Shown: positions 9,977 to 18,994 of the stretch, piece after piece
Layout of the letters: the number at the start of each line of letters is the position of its first letter
Numbering within the stretch: the first letter of the stretch is position 1
NCBI GenBank assembly: GCA_963669295.1
Contig: OY769938.1
Location: forward strand, 1,736,001 to 1,800,000
Length of the DNA stretch: 64,000 nt
From: G963669295 sp963669295
GTDB taxonomy: Bacteria > Bacteroidota > Bacteroidia > Flavobacteriales_D > CALLUQ01
Direction of reading: 5' to 3'
Program-made: the position numbers and the translations under genes
Notes under the pieces: generated by a model
Told to the model about the DNA's origin: nothing
The model's input: the letters and a program-made list of their open reading frames with translations, nothing else
Database searches by the model: none

Positions 9977-10002
9977 AGGTTAAAAATACCCGAATATTGG
10001 TG

Positions 10003-12453
10003 CTATTTTACCATCAGTTGCATTTTTTTGATGCGATCGGCCAGTTTTTCGGAGGTTACCTTTTCGCGGAAACGATCTACCATGATCGGGAAACCAAAGG
10101 GGGTTGGCTTTTCTGGAGTGGCCACCACCATGGTTTGGCTGCTAATGCGCTGCAATGCTTCGCGCAGTCGTGTTTCTTCCAGCTGGTATTCGAATGCTTC
10201 ATTGTAGGCTTGCCGCAACAAGAGGTTATCGGGGTCGTGATCTCGAAACACTTCAAAGAACAGCGAGGAAGATGCTTGTAGGTGTTTATCTTTCTTGGGT
10301 TTTCCAGGAAATCCTTTAAATACCAATCCGGCAATGTTGGCAATGTCGCGAAAGCGTCGTCGGGCCAATTCTGCCGCATTGATGCTGGCCTGTAGGTCTT
10401 CCAGCAAGTGATCGGTGGTAAACAGGTCGTTGTCGAGTGCCGCCTCAATGGGGATTTCCTGGTCGGAAAGCAGCTCAAACCCATAGTCGTTGAAGGCAAT
10501 GGAAAAACTAATGGGGTGCAGCAACGACATGCGGTAGGCAAGTAACGAGGCAATGGCTTCATGTACCAACCGCCCTTCAAAGGGATACATAAAAGCATGG
10601 TATCCTTCTTTGGTTTCTACCTGCTCTATCAAGAATTCGTTTTCCGAAGGGATATGCGACCGTTCGCGTTGCACATCGAGCAGCGGGATGATGGTGTGTA
10701 GCTCTATGTCGTTGCTGTTGCCTTGTGCTGTCTCGTGCATCTTTACCCTCAGCATGCGAGAGAGGCGAGACGAAAGCGGCATACGCCCTCCCTGGTAGCT
10801 GGGCACCTTGCCTGTTTTTTTGTTGCTGGGCTTTACAATGGCTACCATGTCTTTTACCTGTTCCAATTCCAAACTACGGCCAGCAAACCAAAACACGTCG
10901 CCCTGGTGGAGGCGGGAGATGAACCACTCTTCAATGACTCCTATTCGACCTCCCCGCTTAAATTTTACTAAGATCATGGGCTCGCTCACAATGGTACCAA
11001 TAGAAAGGCGGTGCCGCATGGCTGTTCTTCGGCCTACCACACGAAACAGTCCTTCTTCGTCTACCACCACTTTCTTGTATTCGTCGTAGGCGTGTAGCGA
11101 TTGCCCTCCGGTAGTGATGAAGTGCAACAACCATTGCCATTCTTCAGGGGTAATGGTGCTGTACGAAAAGGTGTTAACGACTTCCTGGTACGTTGCTTTT
11201 TCCTCAAATCCATCGCCTACAGCCAGGGTAACGAGGTATTGTACCAACACATCGAACGAACGTGCGTAGGGATCGCGGTTTTCTATTTCCTGGTTTTTTA
11301 ATGCTTCGCGCAACGCTGCTGCCTCCACCAGCTCTAATGCGTGGGTGGGCAAAAAGTAGATGTTGCTGGTTTTTCCCGGCTGGTGGCCACTGCGCCCTGC
11401 TCGCTGTGCAAACCGCGCCACCCCTTTGGGGCTGCCCACCTGTATTACCGTTTCTACCGGCCTGAAGTCTACCCCTAAATCGAGGCTTGAGGTGCACACT
11501 ACCGCTTTGAGTTTTTCATCGTGCAATGCTTCTTCTACCCAGTTGCGCAGCTCTTTGCTAATGGAGCCGTGGTGCATGGCAATGGCTCCGGCCAACTCGG
11601 GTGCCGCATCGAGGAGGCGTTGGTACCAAATTTCAGCCATTGCCCGGGTATTGGTAAAGATGAGGGTAGATTTCCCCTTTTTAATGATGGGAATCACTTT
11701 CTCCAACAGCTTAATGCCCAGGTGCCCTGCCCACGGGAAGGTTTCTATCTCGTCGGGAAGGATGGAAGTGACCGTGAGCTTCTTTTTGAGGTTGGCTTTT
11801 AAGATCAAAGCATTGCGGTGGTGCGTGCCATTCCCCAACAATACTTCCGCTGCTTGCTCAAGGTTGCCAATGGTGGCCGAAATGCCCCAAATCTTCAGTT
11901 CTTTTGCGATGGGTTTAATGCGCGATAGTGCCAACTCCATTTGTACTCCGCGCTTTGATCCCAGCAATTCGTGCCATTCGTCAACTACAATGGCTTTCAA
12001 CTGTCGAAATACTTTTTTATGTTCTTTTTGTGCCAGCAATAAGTGCAAACTTTCAGGCGTGGTGATGAGCAACTCAGGCATGTGTTTTTTCTGCCGGGCA
12101 CGTTCAGCAGTAGATGTATCGCCTGTGCGAATGCCTACCCGCCACGGCACCTCCAAATCGTGGCACAACTGCTCTGCCGACGATTTAATTTCTTGCGTTA
12201 ACGCTCGAATAGGGGTAATCCAAATGGCTTGTAGTCCGTTGTTCTTTGGCTCTTTATAGCTCGCACCAGCATTGCGCATGTATTCCATCACCACTGGTAC
12301 CCACAACGCATAGGTTTTACCGCTACCAGTGGGGGCATTTAGCAGTCCGCTTTTACCGGCCAAATATGCTTTCCATGCATCGGTTTGGAACTTAAATGGC
12401 TTCCAGTCGCGACTGGCAAACCACTGTTGGGCAATGTGATCGACATTCATCAT
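10003..12453 (-). CDS. Ligase-associated DNA damage response DEXH-box helicase (Lhr-type)
   Basis: 816 residues. The superfamily 2 helicase core has Walker A APTGSGKT (around residue 38), the DEWH box VVDEWHEL (around 156), SATIGN (motif III), TSSLDLGVD (motif V) and QRAGRSGHQ (motif VI). The C-terminal 300 residues form the Lhr-specific extension. The DEWHE signature and length match the ligase-associated subfamily, 3'-5' translocases predicted to act in DNA repair. It starts 4 nt after the peroxiredoxin stop and is followed by pdeM, so a repair unit is joined to a redox gene. Two ATG codons are adjacent at the start (MMNVD); either may be used. Confidence 0.95.
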   Translation of the reverse strand: MMNVDHIAQQWFASRDWKPFKFQTDAWKAYLAGKSGLLNAPTGSGKTYALWVPVVMEYMRNAGASYKEPKNNGLQAIWITPIRALTQEIKSSAEQLCHDLEVPWRVGIRTGDTSTAERARQKKHMPELLITTPESLHLLLAQKEHKKVFRQLKAIVVDEWHELLGSKRGVQMELALSRIKPIAKELKIWGISATIGNLEQAAEVLLGNGTHHRNALILKANLKKKLTVTSILPDEIETFPWAGHLGIKLLEKVIPIIKKGKSTLIFTNTRAMAEIWYQRLLDAAPELAGAIAMHHGSISKELRNWVEEALHDEKLKAVVCTSSLDLGVDFRPVETVIQVGSPKGVARFAQRAGRSGHQPGKTSNIYFLPTHALELVEAAALREALKNQEIENRDPYARSFDVLVQYLVTLAVGDGFEEKATYQEVVNTFSYSTITPEEWQWLLHFITTGGQSLHAYDEYKKVVVDEEGLFRVVGRRTAMRHRLSIGTIVSEPMILVKFKRGGRIGVIEEWFISRLHQGDVFWFAGRSLELEQVKDMVAIVKPSNKKTGKVPSYQGGRMPLSSRLSRMLRVKMHETAQGNSNDIELHTIIPLLDVQRERSHIPSENEFLIEQVETKEGYHAFMYPFEGRLVHEAIASLLAYRMSLLHPISFSIAFNDYGFELLSDQEIPIEAALDNDLFTTDHLLEDLQASINAAELARRRFRDIANIAGLVFKGFPGKPKKDKHLQASSSLFFEVFRDHDPDNLLLRQAYNEAFEYQLEETRLREALQRISSQTMVVATPEKPTPFGFPIMVDRFREKVTSEKLADRIKKMQLMVK

Positions 12454-12457
12454 TGAA

Positions 12458-12922
12458 TTACAACGAGGTAGATGTAATGCGCTTTACCACCTCCAATGCT
12501 TTCATTACGTGACCTTCAAAATCGGGCATGGAGCTAAAAGCGTGGGCGATGCTTCCCGACTGGTTGATGACAAAGGTGGCCCTGCCAGGAATAACTCCCC
12601 AAACATTTTTTACGCCATACAATTTACGCACTTTTCTTTTGCGGTCGGTGAGTAGCCGAAAAGGAAGTTGATGTTTTCCAGCAAAGCTGCTGTGGGCATT
12701 TTTCCCATCGGAGCTTATGCCTATTACCTCTGCTCCTGCCGCTACAAATTGCTCGTACTCATCGCGGAAGAGGCATACCTCAGCCGTGCACACCCGGGTA
12801 TGGTCTTTGGGGTAAAAAAACAGTACCACCACCTTTTCCTGTAAGCAATCTTGCAAGCGAACAGCTTCACCATTTTGATCCAATAGCTCAAAAAGAGGGG
12901 CAGGGTCTCCAACATTTAACAT
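12458..12922 (-). CDS. Peroxiredoxin, Bcp/AhpC-TSA type
   Basis: 154 residues beginning MLNVGDPAPLFEL, the usual N-terminus of this family. The active site reads DHTRVCTAEVCLFRD: the peroxidatic Cys sits in the T-x-x-C position and a second Cys five residues later matches the atypical 2-Cys Bcp arrangement. A typical member has Pro-Gly before the Cys; here Arg-Val replaces it, which is unusual. The protein reduces peroxides in the cytoplasm with thioredoxin as electron donor. I chose the ATG at 12922 because longer frames run into the upstream phosphatase gene; an ATG at 12949 is an alternative. The helicase start follows 4 nt after its stop. Confidence 0.92.
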   Translation of the reverse strand: MLNVGDPAPLFELLDQNGEAVRLQDCLQEKVVVLFFYPKDHTRVCTAEVCLFRDEYEQFVAAGAEVIGISSDGKNAHSSFAGKHQLPFRLLTDRKRKVRKLYGVKNVWGVIPGRATFVINQSGSIAHAFSSMPDFEGHVMKALEVVKRITSTSL

Positions 12923-12951
12923 GGCACAAAGATGCGCATAAATGCGCATTG

Positions 12952-15060
12952 TTACACCCGAATACCGATAATACAGATGTCGTCCAACTGTTCGATATCG
13001 CCCCGCCATTGCAAATAGGTTTGGTGCAATACTTCTTTTTGGTCCTCCATGCTTTTGCTGGCATTTGCTTCCAGCAGTTGGATAAGCCTTCCTTGCTTGA
13101 ATTTCTTGAAGTCTTCTCCCCCAAACTGATCGCTGAACCCATCGGAATAGATGTATAGTCCATCGTGCTGCTGAAGTGGTATGGTGTGGGTAGTAAAGGG
13201 GTAGTCGTTCGGGGTATGCCCACCAATAGATCTTCGGTTGGCCTTGGTAATGATCGCTTCACCGTTTCTTACTACCACCAGCGAGTTCATGGCTCCGGCA
13301 TAGTGGAGTGATGAAAAATCTTTTTGGATGGCCAGCAGGGCAATGTCCATTCCGTCGTTGGCCTGAGCCAGTGTTCCTTCTTGCAAAAAAGTGTGATGCA
13401 CGCCTTTGTTGACTTCGCTCAAGATCTGCCCAGGGTCGTTGAGGTCTTGCTCTACAATCACCTTATTCATGATGTTGTGGCAGGTGAGCGACACAAATGC
13501 TCCCGGCACTCCGTGGCCGGTGCAGTCGGCAGCAGCAATAAAAATGGTGTCTTCCTTTTCATGAAACCAATAAAAGTCGCCCGAAACAATATCGCGCGGC
13601 AACCACAGTACAAAGTGTTGCGGAAGCGTTTGTTGTATTACCGCAGAAGAGGGAAGAATGGCATTTTGCAATTTTTGTGCGTACTCAATGCTTCGAGTAA
13701 TGTCGCGGTTCTTTTCTTCAATGATTTGGTTTTTTTCGTGCAGTTGTTCATTTTTCTGACCCAACACCCGGTTGTGTTGTTGTTTGAGCGTATACCCCCG
13801 CCATATTAACGCGGCCAATATCAACATGATTACAAAACCCACTATCCCCAGGTAGGTATAGGTTTTTTGCCTACCCACTTCCTGTTCATGGATGAATGCT
13901 TGCTCTTGTTGTTGTTGTGCAAAGTTCAAGCTATCGGCATACTGCTCCTTATCGAATTCAAACTTCAATTGCATGCCGGTAATTTCTTTAATGTTGCGCT
14001 CATTAATCATCGAATCGCGAACCGCAACATATTGTTTAAAATAATGCAGGGCCTGTTGGTGGTTTCCCAGTCCAACATAGGCCTCCGAAAGGCAATGGCA
14101 ATTGAGCTTTTCTTCTTCCAGCACCTGTATTTCTCGAGCAATGCGCAGCCCCTCTTCACACAATTCCAAGGCCTGTTGGTAACGCTGTTTGGCATTGAAA
14201 ATACTTCCGTAGTTGGCAGCAGACATGGCCAACATTTTGGGGTCGTTAATTTGTTGCCGCAGTTGATGGCTTTCTTCAAAGTAGGGCAACGCTTCATCGT
14301 ACAGGTACTGGTATTTATGTATCAATCCTTTGTTTTCTAAACATACAGCCACCCCTTTTATGTCTTCTAACTTTTCGTAGAGGCCCTGGGCCTTGTTGTA
14401 ATATGCATTGGCCTGTTCATAAAGGCGCTGATCGAGGTATACTCCTCCCATGTTGGTGTAGGCCATCGCAAGCTTGCTTTCATCGCCCAGCTCTTCGCGC
14501 AGTACTAATGCCCTGTTGAGGTAGTCTTCGGCTTCCACAAATTCTTCCCGGTTGCGGTATATCAACCCAATGTTGTTGTACGATGCGGCCATGCCTACTT
14601 TGTCGTTCAACTCTTCTTTTAATGTTAGGCTTTTGAGGTAGTACTCCAGCGCCAGAGGGGCATTGCCCTGACTGCTATAGATGGCACCGATGTTATTGTA
14701 GGCTCCTGCCAATCCTTTTTTATCGCCTATCGCAGCTTTCAGCGGAATGCTTTTTTCATAATAGCTGAGGGCCTGAGGGAAATCACCACGTACCCAAAAC
14801 GAAATTCCCATCACATTATACGCACCAGCCTGTCCGCCAGTATCAGCAATATTGATGGCAAAATCATATTGTAGTTGTGCTAACTGGTAGGCCGAATCAG
14901 GCTGGGTAAACAAAAGGCTCCATGCCAGGTCGTTCATCGCTTGTAAGCGACTACTATCGGGTTGGGCAGTATCGTTCCACACTCCCCAAAGGCTATCGGC
15001 ATTTTGCCCATAAGCCAGCAGGCAACAACAGGTCCATAGCGTAGTAAGTAGCAAGCGCAT
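12952..15060 (-). CDS. TPR sensor with SpoIIE-type PP2C phosphatase domain
   Basis: 702 residues. A signal peptide (MRLLLTTLWTCCCLLAYGQ) is followed by about seven TPR repeats (residues ~30-370) with recurring GAYNNIGAIY and AASYNNIGLIY helices. A membrane segment lies at ~398-418, then a coiled coil and a SpoIIE-like serine phosphatase (from ~470). The metal-binding motifs are IVSGDFYWF, ADCTGHGVPGA, DGMDIAL and YSDGFSDQFGGE. The layout places the TPRs in the periplasm and the phosphatase in the cytoplasm, so it probably reads a periplasmic or envelope cue and dephosphorylates an anti-sigma antagonist or similar partner. A paralogue lies at 17033-18994. ATG 15060 was chosen over a TTG three codons upstream because it begins the signal peptide. 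Confidence 0.9.
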   Translation of the reverse strand: MRLLLTTLWTCCCLLAYGQNADSLWGVWNDTAQPDSSRLQAMNDLAWSLLFTQPDSAYQLAQLQYDFAINIADTGGQAGAYNVMGISFWVRGDFPQALSYYEKSIPLKAAIGDKKGLAGAYNNIGAIYSSQGNAPLALEYYLKSLTLKEELNDKVGMAASYNNIGLIYRNREEFVEAEDYLNRALVLREELGDESKLAMAYTNMGGVYLDQRLYEQANAYYNKAQGLYEKLEDIKGVAVCLENKGLIHKYQYLYDEALPYFEESHQLRQQINDPKMLAMSAANYGSIFNAKQRYQQALELCEEGLRIAREIQVLEEEKLNCHCLSEAYVGLGNHQQALHYFKQYVAVRDSMINERNIKEITGMQLKFEFDKEQYADSLNFAQQQQEQAFIHEQEVGRQKTYTYLGIVGFVIMLILAALIWRGYTLKQQHNRVLGQKNEQLHEKNQIIEEKNRDITRSIEYAQKLQNAILPSSAVIQQTLPQHFVLWLPRDIVSGDFYWFHEKEDTIFIAAADCTGHGVPGAFVSLTCHNIMNKVIVEQDLNDPGQILSEVNKGVHHTFLQEGTLAQANDGMDIALLAIQKDFSSLHYAGAMNSLVVVRNGEAIITKANRRSIGGHTPNDYPFTTHTIPLQQHDGLYIYSDGFSDQFGGEDFKKFKQGRLIQLLEANASKSMEDQKEVLHQTYLQWRGDIEQLDDICIIGIRV

Positions 15061-15103
15061 TACCACCAAGATAGAAAAATAATGCTACTGTTGCTATACT
15101 CCT

Positions 15104-16753
15104 TTATAGCGAGAATCCTATGAGGGTATCGGCTTGGGTGACCGTTAGGGCCACTTTTTCTCCGGCCTTTACTTTTCGTGGTGTATCAAAGAGAAAGAGT
15201 ACCTGGCCCCAGTGCACCATTTCTCCCTCCGGCCCGCTCGAAAGTGAGATGTCCTGGTCTACGTGTAGGTTAAACCAAAAGGCTGCACCATGAATGGTTC
15301 CTGATTGTTGAACCGTAACCGCTAACTCATGCTTATTGGGGTGGTCCATTTCGGCAGCAGGGGGCAGGTGTTTAAAATCGATGGTACACGCAGTAAACAC
15401 CTCTGTTAATGGCTCGTGGGGGGTCACCGCTAAATCGCGCGTAATGTATGTTCCTTTTAGCCTAAACTCGTTAAACAACGAAAGGTCGAACCCTTCGATG
15501 GTAGTGAGCGGATTTACATCGTGCAGGTAGTCGCTTTGCAATAAGATGGCCTGTACATCGGCGGCCATGGGTACAACAATGCCTTCGGGCTTTAGCAGGT
15601 GTTGTACAGCATGCCTATGGGTAGGAATAACTCCTTCACCAAGCAAGCCGGCATCCAATATTTCGGAAACCAACAAGTCTGCTTTTTCTGGCAGTTGGTC
15701 GCCCTCTGCAAGCGCGGTTGATTTTTGATTAATAATGGTGATTTTATCGGTATAGTTGTTGGCAGCAATAATTTTTCGGGCAGCATCAGCAATAACGTCC
15801 TCCATTTCGCAGGCCACCACCTGTTGGGCTCCCGCCCGGGCAGCCATCATGGCCAATAGTCCAGTGCCGGTGCCAATATCGAGTACCGTCATATGAGGTT
15901 TTACTGCTTTTTTCAACGCCTTATCATAGGCCGCATTCCGATGGGTATCTGCCAACATATCAAAATGCCAGGCAGCTACTTTTTGCCCCGAAATTCGAGC
16001 AATGTTTTCCTTGGCAATGGCATGCTCAGGGTCGAGCTCCAGGGCTTTGTTATAGCCTGTTTCTGCTTCTTCCAGCCTTCCTAAATCGCGCAAAATATTT
16101 GCTTTTAACACCAGGCATTCCACATCGTTGGGGAAACCTGCTATCGCTTGTACTATGGCTTCGTATGCTTCGTTTAAGGCATTGGTGGCGTGCAATACCA
16201 TGGCCCGGTTTTTATGCAATGTTGGGTGCTGAGGGTCGATGGCACTGGCTCGATTTAAGCTTTCAAGGGCCTCCTCATAGTGGCCTTCAATTGCCAAAAT
16301 ATGTCCCAGGTTGAGGTGTGCTGCCGCTAGTTCCGGAGCATGCTTTGCTGCCAACTGAAAGGCTGCTTTTGCTGCCTCCGAATCTCCATTCATATACAGC
16401 AAACTACCCAGGTTGTAGTGGGCATGCCCCATGGCTGGATTCAACTCAAGGGCCTGTCGATAAGCTGCCTCTGCCTCTTCGTTTCGTTTATTGTGCATCA
16501 ATAAGTTGGCCAGGTTATAATGCACCTCTGGAATTTCAGGGTTGAGTGTTACGCATTTGCTGGCATGTTCTACTGCCTCTTCGGGCTTTCCCATATTGAG
16601 CAATACGTTGCTTAAGTTACTGTGTACTTGCGCCTCATTAGGGTTAACAGCAAGAATTTGATGATACAATTGTTCTGCTTCAAGCAGTTTCCCTGCCTGA
16701 TGATGTTGTATGGCTTCCTCGTAAATTTGTTGGAGATCGGTCGTATTGGTCAT
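15104..16753 (-). CDS. TPR protein with PRMT-like class I methyltransferase domain
   Basis: 549 residues. Residues ~1-260 are six or seven TPR repeats (HSNLSNVLLNMGKPEEA, HYNLANLLMH, HYNLGSLLYM and so on). Residues ~265-549 are a class I methyltransferase: motif I LDIGTGTGLLAMMAARAGA near 289, the acidic end of strand beta2 in VVACEMED, and the double-Glu loop SEILDAGLLGEG near 360. That loop is the signature of arginine methyltransferases, closest in form to PRMT7 (SE...GEG). A beta-barrel-like C-terminal region follows. PRMT9 also combines TPRs with this catalytic domain. The likely role is protein methylation, with the TPRs binding the substrate. There is no signal peptide, so it is cytoplasmic. 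Arginine specificity is inference. Confidence 0.85.
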   Translation of the reverse strand: MTNTTDLQQIYEEAIQHHQAGKLLEAEQLYHQILAVNPNEAQVHSNLSNVLLNMGKPEEAVEHASKCVTLNPEIPEVHYNLANLLMHNKRNEEAEAAYRQALELNPAMGHAHYNLGSLLYMNGDSEAAKAAFQLAAKHAPELAAAHLNLGHILAIEGHYEEALESLNRASAIDPQHPTLHKNRAMVLHATNALNEAYEAIVQAIAGFPNDVECLVLKANILRDLGRLEEAETGYNKALELDPEHAIAKENIARISGQKVAAWHFDMLADTHRNAAYDKALKKAVKPHMTVLDIGTGTGLLAMMAARAGAQQVVACEMEDVIADAARKIIAANNYTDKITIINQKSTALAEGDQLPEKADLLVSEILDAGLLGEGVIPTHRHAVQHLLKPEGIVVPMAADVQAILLQSDYLHDVNPLTTIEGFDLSLFNEFRLKGTYITRDLAVTPHEPLTEVFTACTIDFKHLPPAAEMDHPNKHELAVTVQQSGTIHGAAFWFNLHVDQDISLSSGPEGEMVHWGQVLFLFDTPRKVKAGEKVALTVTQADTLIGFSL

Positions 16754-16852
16754 AGTGGTTTCATTAACATGCTGAAAGTAGCTAAAAAACGTTTGCTATA
16801 AAAATTCACTCTACTGGCAACCATTTCTATAATGCTACGTCTTAGTAGTGAA

Positions 16853-16998
16853 ACCACCCGGTTTTATTACGCATTGTTTTTCAAAGTTGTCATCCGGGTG
16901 GTATTTCAGTAACATCGATCTAACGCATGATAAATGGTAAGATCGCATTTACAATTGAGGTTTTTAAGTGCTCTGTTAACCCAGGGCACTTTTTTTAT
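16853..16998 (+). ncRNA. Candidate small RNA or leader with intrinsic terminator
   Basis: A perfect 9-bp inverted repeat, ACCACCCGG (16853-16861) and CCGGGTGGT (16894-16902), is followed by a strong plus-strand terminator at 16966-16998. No plus-strand coding sequence precedes it. The whole lies in the 279-bp gap between divergent genes. It could be a small RNA or an attenuated leader of the phosphatase gene starting at 17033. No known RNA family was recognised. Confidence 0.35.
16966..16998 (+). terminator. Intrinsic terminator upstream of TPR-SpoIIE gene
   Basis: Stem AAGTGCTCTG / CAGGGCACTT (10 bp with one G-U pair), loop TTAACC, then a run of T residues (TTTTTTAT). It sits 35 nt before the ATG at 17033 and after no plus-strand gene, so it must end a leader or a small RNA. 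Confidence 0.7.
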
Positions 16999-17032
16999 CC
17001 CCTTTCCCTGAAAATAATTGTAGCTTTAATTG

Positions 17033-18994
17033 ATGATTCGATTGCGCTTCTTTCGATGGATGGCAAGCATCGCCTTTTGTTGCTGTGCTATAAGTGCTTT
17101 GGGGCAAACCACTACCGATAGCCTGCGTCAGTTGTTACAATACACCACCGATGAGGATGAGCAGCTTCGGTTGTTGAAACAATTGGTGCAAGAAAATGTA
17201 TACGCCACCCCCGATACTGCCATTATCTATGCCAGCAAGGCCATACAACTCTCGGAAGCTAAGCAAGACACCGCCAGCACCGTGTATTTTATGGGGCGCC
17301 TGGCCGTTGCCGAGTTGCGGTTATCGAACTACACCAAAGCACTCGACATTTCGCTACAGGCCATACAACTAAGCGATGCTTCGGGCAACGAAGATCTAAG
17401 CGCCTATATCTACAATAACATTGGCAACCTATACCGGGAAACCGGGAAGAACGATGATGCCCGGTTTTATTACAAAAAGGCGCTTGATCTCAACATCGCC
17501 ATGCAAGATTCAATCGGCATGAGTATTGGGTACAACAACCTTGGCATCATGTATATGATTGAGGCCAAGTACGATACCGGCATGGCGATGTGGCAACAGT
17601 CGCTTAACATCAAACTGCTCATCAACGATGAGGTGGGTGCCAGTTCTACCATGAATAATATGGCCATGTATTATGCCGACATTGGTGAAACAGAAAAAGC
17701 CCTCGACTTTTACAACCAGGTACAAGCCATTTACAAACGTACCGAAAACCACCGGGGCTTATCCATTGCTTTCGACAACAAAGGCGACCTTTATTTGAAG
17801 CAAGAAGATTTTACCACTGCCTTATACTACCTCGAAAAATCGTATGATGAAGCCATATTGTCGCATTCCAAGTACTTGCAAAGCAAGGCCCTGTACAACC
17901 TGGCCATTACCCATGCCAGGGCTGGAAACTTCGAAAAGGCATACACGTTTCATGTACAACATAAGGCCGTACAAGACAGCATCTTTAACGACAAAAACCA
18001 GGAATTGATTGAAGAGATGGAGGCGCGTTTCGACAGCGAAAAGAAAGAGTTGGAAATTGCGCGCTTTAAGGAAGAAGCCATTGCACAGGCAGAGGAAGAC
18101 AAGCGTAGAATCACCATGATCATTGCCCTCGCCATTGGGTTGGTGTTGATGTTGGTGTTGGCCCTAATTATCTTTTTGAACAACCTTCGTCGCAAACGCG
18201 ATCATCACATCATCTCCTTTCAAAAACAGCAGGTAGAAGTTAAAAACAAGGAAATCCTCGATTCCATCAATTACGCCAAACGGCTGCAAGATGCCTTTAT
18301 TCCATCGGCACAACAGTTCAAGGCTATATTACCGCATAGCTTTGTGTTTTACCGCCCCAAAGATATTGTGGCTGGCGACTTTTACTGGCTGGAGCAAAAA
18401 AATGATGTGGTTTTGTTTGCCGTAGCCGACTGTACCGGCCACGGAGTACCTGGAGCCATGGTGAGCGTGGTATGCTCTAATGCCCTCAACCAGGCCGTGA
18501 ATGCTTTGGGCCTCACTACTCCGGCACAAATTTTAGATAAAACACGTGAACTGGTCATCCAGCAATTTTCTAAAAGTGAAAGCGAAGTGAAGGACGGCAT
18601 GGACATTTCATTGGCTGCCTGGAATCGCGCCAACAACACCTTACAATGGGCAGGCGCACACAGTCCTTTATGGATTGTTCGGCAAGGAGAACTGCTGGAA
18701 TACAAGGCCAATAAACAACCCATTGGCATGGTTGATCGAGCAGCGCCATTTACCAACCACACCATTGCTTTACAACCCAACGACCTTTTGTATCTGTTTT
18801 CGGATGGGTTTGGCGATCAGTTTGGTGGTGAAAAGGGCAAAAAATTCAAATCGGTCAACTTCAAACAGCTGCTCACCTCCATTGCACAACAACCCATGCC
18901 CGATCAACTAAAAGCTTTACAAACTACTTTCGACACCTGGAAAGGCCCATTAGAACAACTGGATGACATTTGCGTAATTGGCGTGAAGGCATGA
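17033..18994 (+). CDS. TPR sensor with SpoIIE-type PP2C phosphatase domain (second copy)
   Basis: 653 residues with the same plan as the gene at 12952-15060: a signal peptide (ending ISALGQ), TPR repeats to ~330 (YIYNNIGNLYRETG, GYNNLGIMY), a coiled coil, a membrane segment at ~360-382 and a SpoIIE-like phosphatase from ~422. Motifs are IVAGDFYWLE, ADCTGHGVPGAMVS, DGMDISLAAW and FSDGFGDQFGGEKG. It probably acts as a membrane-bound phosphatase in a partner-switching pathway. The ATG at 17033 was preferred to the TTG at 17030. Its last codons (VIGVKA and stop) are the first unit of a 56-bp tandem array, so its 3' untranslated region is a series of hairpins. Confidence 0.9.
   Translation: MIRLRFFRWMASIAFCCCAISALGQTTTDSLRQLLQYTTDEDEQLRLLKQLVQENVYATPDTAIIYASKAIQLSEAKQDTASTVYFMGRLAVAELRLSNYTKALDISLQAIQLSDASGNEDLSAYIYNNIGNLYRETGKNDDARFYYKKALDLNIAMQDSIGMSIGYNNLGIMYMIEAKYDTGMAMWQQSLNIKLLINDEVGASSTMNNMAMYYADIGETEKALDFYNQVQAIYKRTENHRGLSIAFDNKGDLYLKQEDFTTALYYLEKSYDEAILSHSKYLQSKALYNLAITHARAGNFEKAYTFHVQHKAVQDSIFNDKNQELIEEMEARFDSEKKELEIARFKEEAIAQAEEDKRRITMIIALAIGLVLMLVLALIIFLNNLRRKRDHHIISFQKQQVEVKNKEILDSINYAKRLQDAFIPSAQQFKAILPHSFVFYRPKDIVAGDFYWLEQKNDVVLFAVADCTGHGVPGAMVSVVCSNALNQAVNALGLTTPAQILDKTRELVIQQFSKSESEVKDGMDISLAAWNRANNTLQWAGAHSPLWIVRQGELLEYKANKQPIGMVDRAAPFTNHTIALQPNDLLYLFSDGFGDQFGGEKGKKFKSVNFKQLLTSIAQQPMPDQLKALQTTFDTWKGPLEQLDDICVIGVKA

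Noticed and set aside
11360..12259. 299-residue plus-strand open frame inside the helicase gene
   Set aside because: It is antisense to conserved helicase motifs and has low-complexity composition, a shadow of the helicase codons.
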